Shown piece after piece: positions 1 through 5,302 of a DNA stretch of 9,058 bases (positions are counted from its first letter, which is position 1; every line of letters begins with the position of its first letter). The translations under genes and the position numbers were made by a program. This DNA comes from CAZFZQ01 sp964522845. Its GTDB lineage: Bacteria > Patescibacteriota > Patescibacteriia > GCA-002772895. Where the stretch lies: positions 1-9,058 of the forward strand of contig CAZFZQ010000035.1 of NCBI GenBank assembly GCA_964522845.1, given 5' to 3'. The notes below the pieces were generated by a model. That model made no database searches and was not told the origin of the DNA. It saw nothing but the letters and a program-made list of their open reading frames with translations.

Positions 1-1
1 C

Positions 2-724
2 GCGGGCGGCGACGAAGCCGCGCTTTTCGCGGCCGAACTTTTCCGCATGTATTCCCGCTTTGCCGACAAAATGAAATGGAAAACAAAAATAATTTCTAGT
101 AACCGCATCGGCATCGGCGGATTTAAGGAAATAATTTTTGAAATTGATGGCTTGGGCGCTTACAGCTGGCTGAAATATGAATCCGGCGTGCATCGCGTCC
201 AGCGCGTGCCGGAGACGGAAAAAACCGGCCGCGTGCACACTTCCACCATCACCGTAGCGGTCATGCCCGAAGTCAGCGAAACGGAAATACAAATTGACCC
301 AAAAGATTTAAAAATAGAAACTTCAACTTCGCGCGGGCACGGCGGGCAATCGGTTAACACCACCTATTCCGCCATTCGCATGACCCATATTCCCACGGGC
401 ATCGTGGTTTCTTGCCAGGACGAACGTTCACAACAGCAAAATCGATTAAAAGCCATGGAAGTTATGCGCGCGCGCGTTTTTGCTTACGAAGAAGAAAAGC
501 GCAAAAAAGAAGAAACCGAACTCCGCCGCTCGCAAGTGGGCACGGGCGAACGTTCGGAAAAAATCCGCACTTATAATTATCCACAGGACCGCGTTACCGA
601 CCATCGCGTCAAAGAATCGTGGCATAATCTGCTAAAAATTTTGGAGGGCGATCTGGCGCCGATTTTAGAAAAGCTCCGCTCTGTCGGCGCCGACAATCTT
701 GCTGTCTCCGACGACGAAGATTAA
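2..724 (+). CDS. prfA: Peptide chain release factor 1 (RF1), 5'-truncated by the window edge
   Basis: RF1 recognises UAA and UAG in the ribosomal A site and triggers hydrolysis of peptidyl-tRNA. The frame is open from base 2, and GGDEAALFAAELFRMYSRFA, a hallmark of class I release factors, begins upstream of the first visible ATG at 47. That ATG is therefore internal and the true start lies left of the window. About 240 C-terminal residues are present. Counting from the ATG at 47, the stop-codon-reading PxT tripeptide appears as PET at residues 55-57 (209-217) within HRVQRVPETE. The catalytic GGQ is at residues 99-101 (341-349), followed by SVNTTYSAIRMTHIPTGIVV. The PxT motif and the run SQVGTGERSEKIRTYNYPQ support RF1 over RF2. 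The Gln of GGQ is the expected substrate of PrmC, encoded two genes downstream. The gene ends in TAA at a terminator hairpin. Confidence 0.96.
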   Translation, partial: AGGDEAALFAAELFRMYSRFADKMKWKTKIISSNRIGIGGFKEIIFEIDGLGAYSWLKYESGVHRVQRVPETEKTGRVHTSTITVAVMPEVSETEIQIDPKDLKIETSTSRGHGGQSVNTTYSAIRMTHIPTGIVVSCQDERSQQQNRLKAMEVMRARVFAYEEEKRKKEETELRRSQVGTGERSEKIRTYNYPQDRVTDHRVKESWHNLLKILEGDLAPILEKLRSVGADNLAVSDDED

Positions 725-750
725 ATCCCGCAAATTTCCGCGGGATTTTA
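723..750 (+). terminator. Intrinsic terminator after prfA
   Basis: A perfect 9-bp stem, AAATCCCGC (723-731) with GCGGGATTT (740-748), encloses an 8-nt loop and is followed by TTAATTT. It overlaps the prfA stop codon. It separates prfA transcription from pyrG, which has its own -10 box just downstream. Confidence 0.75.
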
Positions 751-769
751 ATTTACTTGCAAAAAAAAT

Positions 770-775
770 TATAAT
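770..775 (+). promoter_or_regulatory. Probable -10 box of a near-leaderless pyrG promoter
   Basis: A perfect TATAAT lies 10 nt before the pyrG ATG (786). Transcription would start about 7 nt downstream, near 782, leaving a leader of only a few bases. No Shine-Dalgarno sequence precedes the ATG. No convincing -35 box is visible; the expected place is AT-rich and overlaps the prfA terminator. Confidence 0.55.
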
Positions 776-785
776 AAAGCATACT

Positions 786-2486
786 ATGCACAAATACATT
801 TTCGTAGTCGGCGGCGTGATGTCCAGCGTGGGCAAGGGTATCACTTCCGCCTCAATCGGAAAAATTTTACAAGCCCGCGGCCTGAATGTCACGGCCATGA
901 AAATAGACCCGTATGTTAACGTGGACGCCGGCACCATGAATCCAACGGAACACGGCGAGGTTTTTGTGCTGGCCGACGGAATGGAGTGCGACCAGGACTT
1001 GGGAAATTACGAACGATTTTTAAATCGCACGCTCTCCGGAGAAAATTATATGACTACCGGAAGCGTTTATAGCCGAGTTATCCACAAGGAAAGAAATTTG
1101 GAATACAATGGCCGGCAAGTGGAAGTTGTGCCGCATATTCCATTGGCAGTTATAGAACAAATTAATAAAGCGGCGCAAAAAGATAAGGCCGACGTAATCC
1201 TCGTGGAAATCGGGGGCACGGTGGGCGAATATCAAAATATTTTATTTCTGGAAGCTGTCCGCATGCTTAAACTGCAAAAACCAAACGATGTGCTTTTGGC
1301 ATTGGTAAGTTTTGTCCCCCAGGCATTGGGCGGCGAGTTAAAAACAAAACCAACGCAATATGCCGTGCGTACAATAAATTCCGCCGGCCTGCAGCCGGAT
1401 TTAGTCATTGCCCGCGCTGCCGTGCCGCTGGACGAAAAACGCAAAGAAAAAATTGCTTTCAGTTGCAATATTCAAAAAGACGCTGTCATTTCCGCGCCGG
1501 ACGTAAATAATATATACAGAGTACCGCTGATTTTTGAAGAACAAAAAGTCAGCGGCATTATTTTAAAAAAATTAAAAATAAAAACGCGCGCCAAAAATTT
1601 AAAGGGATGGAATGCATTTATTAACAATATTGAAAAATCAAAAAAACCGGTAAAAATCGGCATTGTGGGAAAATATTTTAATACCGGTGATTTTATTCTG
1701 ACCGATTCTTATATTTCCGTAATTGAAGCCGTAAAACACGCGGCCTATTCTTTGAAAAGAAAACCGATAATTGACTGGCTCTCGGCCGAAGATTTTAACT
1801 CCACTTCGCTCGTCCTTCGCGTAAAGCTACGGCACGACACGGTAAAGCTTCGCGGGGCAAGCAAAAAATCTTTAAAAAAACTTTCCCAATACGACGGAGT
1901 GATTATCCCCGGCGGGTTTGGCGGACGCGGCGTGGAAGGTAAAATCGCGGCTATAAAATATCTGCGCGAGCACAAGATTCCTTTTTTCGGGCTCTGCTAC
2001 GGAATGCAGCTCGCGGTAATAGAATATAGCCGCCACGTGGCGCATTTATCCGGCGCAAACACCACGGAAGTCAACCCCAAAACCCCGCACCCGGTTATTA
2101 CGGTTTTGCCCGGTCAAAAAGAAAATTTGTTGAAAAAAAATTACGGCGGATCCATGCGCCTGGGCGCGTATCCGGCGGTGTTAAAATCGGGAACAACCGC
2201 CCGCCGCGCTTACGGGAAAACAGCGATTACCGAACGGCACCGCCACAGATATGAAGTAAATCCTGAATACTTGGAACGACTCGCGAAATCCGGCCTGGTT
2301 ATTTCCGGCACTTCACCCGACGGAATGCTCGCGGAAATCGTGGAACTGCCAAAAACAAAGCATCCGTTTTTTCTGGCCACCCAATTTCATCCGGAATTCA
2401 CCTCCCGCCCGCTCTCTCCCAATCCGCTGTTTTTAGAATTTATAAAAAGCTCCCTCCTTCGGAGAAGGGGGAAGAAACAATTATGA
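786..2486 (+). CDS. pyrG: CTP synthase (glutamine-hydrolysing)
   Basis: Converts UTP to CTP using ATP and glutamine, in the cytoplasm. The start at 786 was chosen because MHKYIFVVGGVMSSVGKGIT matches the family N-terminus; the open frame extends upstream to 699, but those codons look non-native and cross the prfA terminator. The synthetase domain (about 1-265) has the P-loop at 10-20, KIDPYVNVDAGTMNPTEHGE and VEIGGTVGEYQ. The class I glutamine amidotransferase domain (about 289-555) has PGGFGGRG, the nucleophile Cys404 in GLCYGMQ, and His535/Glu537 in FHPEF. The protein has 566 residues against about 535-550 for the family. Two repeat-derived stretches account for the excess: residues about 340-358 in the amidotransferase domain and the last ten residues. 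It overlaps prmC by 4 bp (ATGA), so the two are probably cotranscribed and translationally coupled. Confidence 0.97.
   Translation: MHKYIFVVGGVMSSVGKGITSASIGKILQARGLNVTAMKIDPYVNVDAGTMNPTEHGEVFVLADGMECDQDLGNYERFLNRTLSGENYMTTGSVYSRVIHKERNLEYNGRQVEVVPHIPLAVIEQINKAAQKDKADVILVEIGGTVGEYQNILFLEAVRMLKLQKPNDVLLALVSFVPQALGGELKTKPTQYAVRTINSAGLQPDLVIARAAVPLDEKRKEKIAFSCNIQKDAVISAPDVNNIYRVPLIFEEQKVSGIILKKLKIKTRAKNLKGWNAFINNIEKSKKPVKIGIVGKYFNTGDFILTDSYISVIEAVKHAAYSLKRKPIIDWLSAEDFNSTSLVLRVKLRHDTVKLRGASKKSLKKLSQYDGVIIPGGFGGRGVEGKIAAIKYLREHKIPFFGLCYGMQLAVIEYSRHVAHLSGANTTEVNPKTPHPVITVLPGQKENLLKKNYGGSMRLGAYPAVLKSGTTARRAYGKTAITERHRHRYEVNPEYLERLAKSGLVISGTSPDGMLAEIVELPKTKHPFFLATQFHPEFTSRPLSPNPLFLEFIKSSLLRRRGKKQL
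1803..1857. repeat. Repeat-derived in-frame insert inside pyrG
   Basis: About 54 nt encode roughly residues 340-358, a Leu/Val/Arg/Lys-rich stretch absent from the usual alignment between the SAEDF-like strand and the YDGVIIPGGFG segment. It contains two near-identical 11-mers, GTAAAGCTACG (1821-1831) and GTAAAGCTTCG (1842-1852). It starts with CTTCGCTC, as does the second hairpin inserted in prmC at 2835 onwards. Boundaries are estimated from the protein comparison. The insert is a multiple of three as far as can be judged. Confidence 0.6.
2451..2472. repeat. Small palindromic repeat forming the pyrG C-terminal tail and the prmC ribosome-binding site
   Basis: TCCCTCCTT (2451-2459) pairs with AAGGGGGA (2465-2472) with one bulge around a short loop. 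It lies in the last codons of pyrG, where family members usually end with a few residues after the FLEFIKSSL-like helix. Its composition (CCCTCC / GGGGGA) resembles the ends of the larger repeats at 3088-3190 and 5121-5240. Confidence 0.5.
2467..2474 (+). promoter_or_regulatory. Shine-Dalgarno-like sequence for prmC
   Basis: GGGGGAAG ends 8 nt before the prmC ATG (2483). It lies inside the pyrG coding region and largely within the right arm of the small palindrome, so a hairpin could partly hide it. Confidence 0.5.
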
Positions 2487-3586
2487 ATATCAAAGACGCG
2501 CTTGCTTGGGGCACGAAACAACTTAAAAGAATAGATACTCCGGCTTTGGACGCGTCAGTTTTGTTGTGCGAAACCATAAAAAAACCAAAAGAATTTTTAT
2601 ATACCTATCCGGAAAAAAAGTTAACCGTTGCGCAGAGAAAAAAATATAAAAAATTTATCCGGCGCCGCGCCAAACACGAACCCGTAGCGTATATTTTGGG
2701 CAAAAAAGAATTTTACGGATTTGAATTTTTGGTAAATAAAAATGTCCTCATCCCCCGCCCCGACACCGAAACCCTCATTTCCACCGTCCTCTCCACTATA
2801 GGGAGTGAAACTCCCTATAGTTATCCACACCTCTTCGCTCTCGAATTATCGAGAGCTACGCGGTGCAAGCAGGTTATTATTGATATAGGAACTGGGAGCG
2901 GGACGATTGCCGTGACGCTGAAAAAACTACTGCCAAAGACACAGGTTTTTGCCTCCGACATCAGCCCCACCGCGCTCGCACTCGCCAAAAAAAACGCCCG
3001 CCGTCTTCTTGTCCCGCGAAGCCTTGGCGAAGTGGGAGGCGCAAAAATAATTTTCAAAAAAGGCAACCTGCTTATACCCCTTTTCTCACACCCCACCTCA
3101 ATCCTCCCCTCTGAAGAGCGGGAGGAGGGGGGAAAATATCCCTCTCCCCTCTCTTTAGAGGGGGAGATGCCCGAAGGGCAGAGGGGGTGTCGTAATTTAA
3201 TAATAACCGCCAATCTTCCCTATCTTTCCCGCGCGGAGTGGCTGAAAACCGCGCCGGAGGTAAAAAAGTACGAGCCATATGGCGCACTCGTCGGAGGGAA
3301 AAAAGGAACGGAGATTTATGAAAAACTTTTTAAAGAGCTCTTACTTCTTCTCTGTCATTCCCGCGAAGGCGGGAATCTCATCGCAAACAAAAAAGATTCC
3401 CGCCTTCGCGGGAATGACACAAGGGAAAGCAGAAATGACATGTCTTTATATTTATTTATAGAAATCGGCCACAACCAAAAACCGGCTATCATCAAACTTG
3501 CAAAAAAAATCCTCCGCCCCCAAACAATAGAGTTCATAAAAGATCTCTCCGGCAAATGGCGGGTAGCAAAAATTACCTTGACATAA
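2483..3586 (+). CDS. prmC: Release factor glutamine N5-methyltransferase with four repeat-derived inserts
   Basis: PrmC (HemK) methylates the Gln of the GGQ motif in RF1 and RF2 using S-adenosylmethionine. The N-terminal helical domain includes ALDASVLLCE and HEPVAYILGKKEFYGFEF, followed by VLIPRPDTETLI (88-99). SAM motif I is VIIDIGTGSGTIAV (131-144), the acidic SAM-binding segment is ASDISPTALALA, and the substrate-binding NPPY motif reads NLPY at 244-247. GALVGGKKGTEIYEKL and LFIEIGHNQ complete the fold. The protein has 367 residues against about 270-290. The excess sits in four stretches at about residues 105-128, 176-186, 202-236 and 291-319, each coinciding with a palindromic repeat in the DNA and lying between conserved core segments. 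Removing them leaves about 270 residues with all motifs intact, so the enzyme is probably functional. The start overlaps pyrG by 4 bp. Confidence 0.95.
   Translation: MNIKDALAWGTKQLKRIDTPALDASVLLCETIKKPKEFLYTYPEKKLTVAQRKKYKKFIRRRAKHEPVAYILGKKEFYGFEFLVNKNVLIPRPDTETLISTVLSTIGSETPYSYPHLFALELSRATRCKQVIIDIGTGSGTIAVTLKKLLPKTQVFASDISPTALALAKKNARRLLVPRSLGEVGGAKIIFKKGNLLIPLFSHPTSILPSEEREEGGKYPSPLSLEGEMPEGQRGCRNLIITANLPYLSRAEWLKTAPEVKKYEPYGALVGGKKGTEIYEKLFKELLLLLCHSREGGNLIANKKDSRLRGNDTRESRNDMSLYLFIEIGHNQKPAIIKLAKKILRPQTIEFIKDLSGKWRVAKITLT
2795..2865. repeat. Double palindrome inserted in frame in prmC (insert 1)
   Basis: Two adjacent hairpins. The first is a perfect 12-bp inverted repeat, ACTATAGGGAGT (2795-2806) with ACTCCCTATAGT (2810-2821), around a 3-nt loop. 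The second pairs 2828-2844 with 2849-2865 (14 of 17 positions match, including a perfect 8-bp GCTCTCGA core) around loop ATTA. Together they encode about residues 105-128, just before SAM motif I, where PrmC homologues normally have only a short connection. Confidence 0.8.
3011..3040. repeat. Short palindromic repeat inserted in frame in prmC (insert 2)
   Basis: An interrupted palindrome: TCCC (3012-3015) with GGGA (3034-3037), and GCC (3021-3023) with GGC (3026-3028), separated by similar GCGAA/GAAG blocks. It encodes a stretch reading VPRSLGEVGG (177-186) that separates the NARR helix from the AKIIFKKGNLL strand, which are nearly contiguous in homologues. It is shorter and less certain than the other three. 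Confidence 0.5.
3088..3190. repeat. 103-bp inverted pair of a palindromic repeat, in frame in prmC (insert 3)
   Basis: The ends are a perfect 7-bp inverted repeat, ACACCCC (3088-3094) and GGGGTGT (3184-3190). The right half (3139-3190) has the order CCCCTCTC, TTTAGAGGGGGAG, then the small hairpin TGCCCGAAGGGCA, then GAGGGGGTGT. The left half is a diverged copy in reverse orientation with the small hairpin reduced. It encodes residues about 202-236, just before the NLPY motif. The same half-element architecture is present at 5121-5240. Confidence 0.8.
3353..3440. repeat. Perfect 25-bp inverted repeat of the TCATTCCCGCGAAGGCGGGAAT type, in frame in prmC (insert 4)
   Basis: Bases 3353-3377 are the exact reverse complement of 3395-3419 (25 of 25), with a 17-nt loop. 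A degenerate tail repeats GAAATGACA at 3432-3440. This motif is a widespread bacterial interspersed repeat. In one reading frame it gives the familiar spurious peptide VIPAKAGI...IPAFAGMT; in the prmC frame it gives CHSREGGN...SRLRGNDT. It encodes residues about 291-319, between the KLFKELLLLL helix and the LFIEIGH strand. Confidence 0.9.
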
Positions 3587-3604
3587 TCATAAAAACTATA
3601 TAAC
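3578..3604 (+). promoter_or_regulatory. Candidate promoter of the double-HTH gene
   Basis: TTGACA (3578-3583) abuts the prmC stop, and TATAAC (3599-3604) follows after 15 bp, shorter than the usual 16-18. Transcription would start near 3611, just before the AGGAGG at 3614. If real, the small gene can be transcribed independently of prmC. Confidence 0.45.
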
Positions 3605-3613
3605 CTACAGCAC

Positions 3614-3619
3614 AGGAGG
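3614..3619 (+). promoter_or_regulatory. Strong Shine-Dalgarno sequence for the double-HTH gene
   Basis: A full AGGAGG lies 5 nt before the ATG at 3625 and fixes that start. It is the only canonical, unstructured ribosome-binding site in the window; most other genes lack one or borrow one from a repeat. Confidence 0.8.
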
Positions 3620-3624
3620 CAAAA

Positions 3625-4041
3625 ATGGGCGATAAAACCATTGACGACAAAGAAGAATTTAGGCAGGCTATCTTTTACGCCGCAGAAAAAATCGGATATC
3701 AAGCCCTTGCTGATGAATTTTTTGTAAGCATAGGAACAATCCGGCGCTGGATTAACGGTAAAAGCATCCCGGCAAAATTGGTGCGGAATAAACTCAAAGA
3801 AAGGGCAGTCGTTCTTTTGCAAAAAGCCAACGAAGAAACAGAAAAAAAAGAATTTAGCTCTTTCATTTCCGAAGCGCTAAAAAAGGTCAGCGCGGAAGAA
3901 ATCGTCCGAGTATGTGGCGACGAAGTGGCAACCACAACGGTTGCGCGCTGGGCGAACGGCTCTGCATCTCCCCATCCAAGAATCAGAAAACTCTTCACAC
4001 AACTTATACAAGAACTGCTGCAAAACAAAAGAGCGGAATAA
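3625..4041 (+). CDS. Small protein with two helix-turn-helix-like modules, probable DNA-binding
   Basis: 138 residues, not assigned to a named family. Two similar halves are visible. The first (about 13-65) contains YQALADEFFVSIGTIRRWINGKSIP. The second (about 78-131) contains EEIVRVCGDEVATTTVARWANGSASP. Both end in the pattern T-[IV]-x-R-W-x-N-G-x-[SA]-x-P, typical of the recognition helix and following turn of XRE-like or homeodomain-like HTH proteins, and each is followed by a basic helix (KLVRNKLKER and RIRKLFTQL). This suggests an internal duplication of one HTH unit, possibly a monomer contacting two half-sites. The HTH reading is inferred from the pattern, and no target is visible. A strong AGGAGG and a candidate promoter sit immediately upstream. 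The stop codon lies inside a terminator hairpin shared with the convergent DUF3048 gene. Confidence 0.75.
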   Translation: MGDKTIDDKEEFRQAIFYAAEKIGYQALADEFFVSIGTIRRWINGKSIPAKLVRNKLKERAVVLLQKANEETEKKEFSSFISEALKKVSAEEIVRVCGDEVATTTVARWANGSASPHPRIRKLFTQLIQELLQNKRAE

Positions 4042-4057
4042 TCTCCGCTATTTTTTT
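4032..4057. terminator. Terminator between convergent genes
   Basis: AGCGGA (4032-4037) pairs with TCCGCT (4044-4049) around a 6-nt loop, followed on the + strand by ATTTTTTT. It overlaps the stop of the double-HTH gene. On the - strand the hairpin is followed by CTCTTTTGTTTTG, so it may also end the DUF3048 transcript arriving from the right. Confidence 0.7.
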
Positions 4058-4060
4058 AAA

Positions 4061-5110
4061 TTATTTTTCCGTCACTTGCCCCAAATCCCCCACAACTTCC
4101 ACCCAAATCACTCCGCGGTTAAATTGCACGGGCTCGCCGTTCAAATAGAAAAAATATAAACGGTTTTCTTTATCGCGTTTCTCCCAGCGCGCTTCTATTT
4201 TTTTACCATCCAAAAACACCAGCGCGTCGCCATTGCCCACGGACGCGATGCGCCGGCGGCTGACTTCGTCAATAATTTCAATGTCTGTCGCAACGACGGC
4301 GATATTTTTCGCCAAAATCATCCGGCCGTCTTCGTCTTTGGCATAATCCGCGCCGATCTTCCGGCGGTACTCATTTTTTTCTTTATCATAAACCCAGACC
4401 GCGTTATAAAGCGGGTCGTTGCTGAATTTTACAGTGAGCTCTTTGCCCTCTTCCCGCTCGGATAAAAAATCATCATTTTTAAATTCCCATGAATCAAATT
4501 TCAAATCCTGGTTTTGCAATTTTTTACTCCGCGCGTCATTCAAAAGTTTTGATGAAGTATAAGCGTTATGCGGCGCGATGCGGTCCTTGGCGCGCCAAAA
4601 ATAATTGCCATCGCCTTCAATATTTCTTTTCATCAAATCCGCATCAGAAGCAATTATACCCAGTGCTTCCGGGCTGCCGCCAATATGCATCATGAGAGCG
4701 CCAAACTCTTGCGCCCAATCAATATAATACGGCCTGATGCTGCGCACCGGACCGATTTTTTTCACTTCTTTATCCGTGGTAAAAATCGCCAAAAACCGCG
4801 TGATTCCGCCCTCAACCGGCGCTTCAAATACCATACCCGCGTAAGAGAGCCCTGCCGGAGGCCAAGATTCTTTTTTATTATCTATCATCACTGCTACGGG
4901 ATATTTTTCCGCCTCGCCCTTCGCCAGGCACGCGCCGTCCAATTTTCCAAAACTGGCGCACTCTTTGCCCGCCACCGTAACCGCCCTGCCCGCCGGCCGT
5001 GTAGCAAAAAGCAACCGCGCGCCGGAATAAATCATCAAACCAAAAGCCGCAACCGCAAAAATAACGATAGTGCCAAAAATGATAATTTGATTTTTAGGAA
5101 TTTTTTTCAT
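4061..5110 (-). CDS. DUF3048 domain membrane-anchored protein (YerB-like)
   Basis: 349 residues. A single hydrophobic helix at about 8-30 follows a short basic N-terminus (MKKIPKNQ), so the bulk is probably extracytoplasmic and membrane-anchored; no lipobox is seen. The N-terminal DUF3048 domain (about 68-195) carries its landmarks in order: YPVAVMIDN (70-78), VEGGITRFLAIF (99-110), GPVRSIRPY (120-128), HIGGSPEAL (142-150) and APHNAYTS (179-186). The C-terminal domain (about 220-340) contains YNAVWVYDKEKNEYRRKIG, ILAKNIAVVATDIEIID and RGVIWVEV. The biochemical role of the family is not established; B. subtilis YerB is a lipoprotein member. The ATG at 5110 is preceded by GGAGGAAG 13 nt away, a long spacing, and that sequence is the end of a large inverted repeat. 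Confidence 0.9.
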   Translation of the reverse strand: MKKIPKNQIIIFGTIVIFAVAAFGLMIYSGARLLFATRPAGRAVTVAGKECASFGKLDGACLAKGEAEKYPVAVMIDNKKESWPPAGLSYAGMVFEAPVEGGITRFLAIFTTDKEVKKIGPVRSIRPYYIDWAQEFGALMMHIGGSPEALGIIASDADLMKRNIEGDGNYFWRAKDRIAPHNAYTSSKLLNDARSKKLQNQDLKFDSWEFKNDDFLSEREEGKELTVKFSNDPLYNAVWVYDKEKNEYRRKIGADYAKDEDGRMILAKNIAVVATDIEIIDEVSRRRIASVGNGDALVFLDGKKIEARWEKRDKENRLYFFYLNGEPVQFNRGVIWVEVVGDLGQVTEK

Positions 5111-5120
5111 AAAAAATTAT

Positions 5121-5240
5121 CTTCCTCCCTCTTGGTACTCCAAGGGGGGAGGTGGCCTCTTGGCCGGTGGGGGATGTATTCTAAAAAAATCCCCCATCGC
5201 CCGAGGACGGGCACTTCCCCCTTGATTACAAGAGGGAAGA
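5121..5240. repeat. 120-bp inverted pair of palindromic repeats in the DUF3048 leader
   Basis: The left copy (5121 to about 5182) and the reverse complement of the right copy (about 5188-5240) match closely over their whole length. Both run CTTCC-CTCTTG, a short spacer, AAGGGGGGAGG or AAGGGGGAAG, a small G/C hairpin (GGCCTCTTGGCC or GCCCGTCCTCGGGC), then TGGGGGAT. Within each copy, the CCCTCTTG and CAAGGGGG halves also pair. The left and right ends pair as CTTCCTCCCTCTTG with CAAGAGGGAAG. The half-element architecture is that of insert 3 in prmC, but here the CTTCC ends are outermost, the opposite arrangement. Confidence 0.85.
5124..5128 (-). promoter_or_regulatory. Ribosome-binding site of the DUF3048 gene, inside the repeat
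   Basis: GGAGG on the - strand, 13 nt upstream of the ATG at 5110. It is part of the outer stem of the 5121-5240 inverted repeat and can pair with CTTCCCTC from the other arm, so it may be hidden in the folded leader. The long spacing makes its use uncertain. Confidence 0.4.
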
Positions 5241-5254
5241 TTAATTCCTTTTCC

Positions 5255-5283
5255 ATTATACAAAAATCCGCCCATTTAGTGAA
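5255..5283 (-). promoter_or_regulatory. Candidate promoter of the DUF3048 gene
   Basis: On the - strand TTCACT (5278-5283, 4 of 6 consensus) and a perfect TATAAT (5255-5260) are 17 bp apart. The -35 lies in the loop of the bL25 terminator. Transcription would start near 5248, giving a leader of about 137 nt that contains the whole inverted repeat. Confidence 0.6.
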
Positions 5284-5294
5284 GCGGATTTTTG
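5261..5294. terminator. Intrinsic terminator after the bL25 gene
   Basis: CAAAAATCCGC (5261-5271) pairs perfectly with GCGGATTTTTG (5284-5294), an 11-bp stem with a 12-nt loop. The A and T tracts are part of the stem, so it can act in either direction. It lies 8 nt beyond the bL25 stop codon on the - strand. Confidence 0.85.
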
Positions 5295-5302
5295 CTGATT
5301 GA

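Noticed and set aside
699..785. Upstream extension of pyrG from an ATG at 699.
   Set aside because: It overlaps prfA, crosses its terminator, and adds residues unlike the family, whose N-terminus matches the ATG at 786.
577..2829. Three perfect DnaA-box-like TTATCCACA sequences on the + strand (577-585, 1078-1086, 2821-2829), suggesting an origin.
   Set aside because: Two encode conserved residues (YPQ in RF1 and VIHK in PyrG) and the third lies between the hairpins of a prmC repeat. They are hundreds of bases apart, with no AT-rich unwinding region and no dnaA or dnaN nearby.
3279..3461. Separate small gene with the peptide VIPAKAGI...IPAFAGMT.
   Set aside because: This is the well-known spurious translation of the GCGAAGGCGGGAAT repeat, and it lies wholly inside prmC in another frame.
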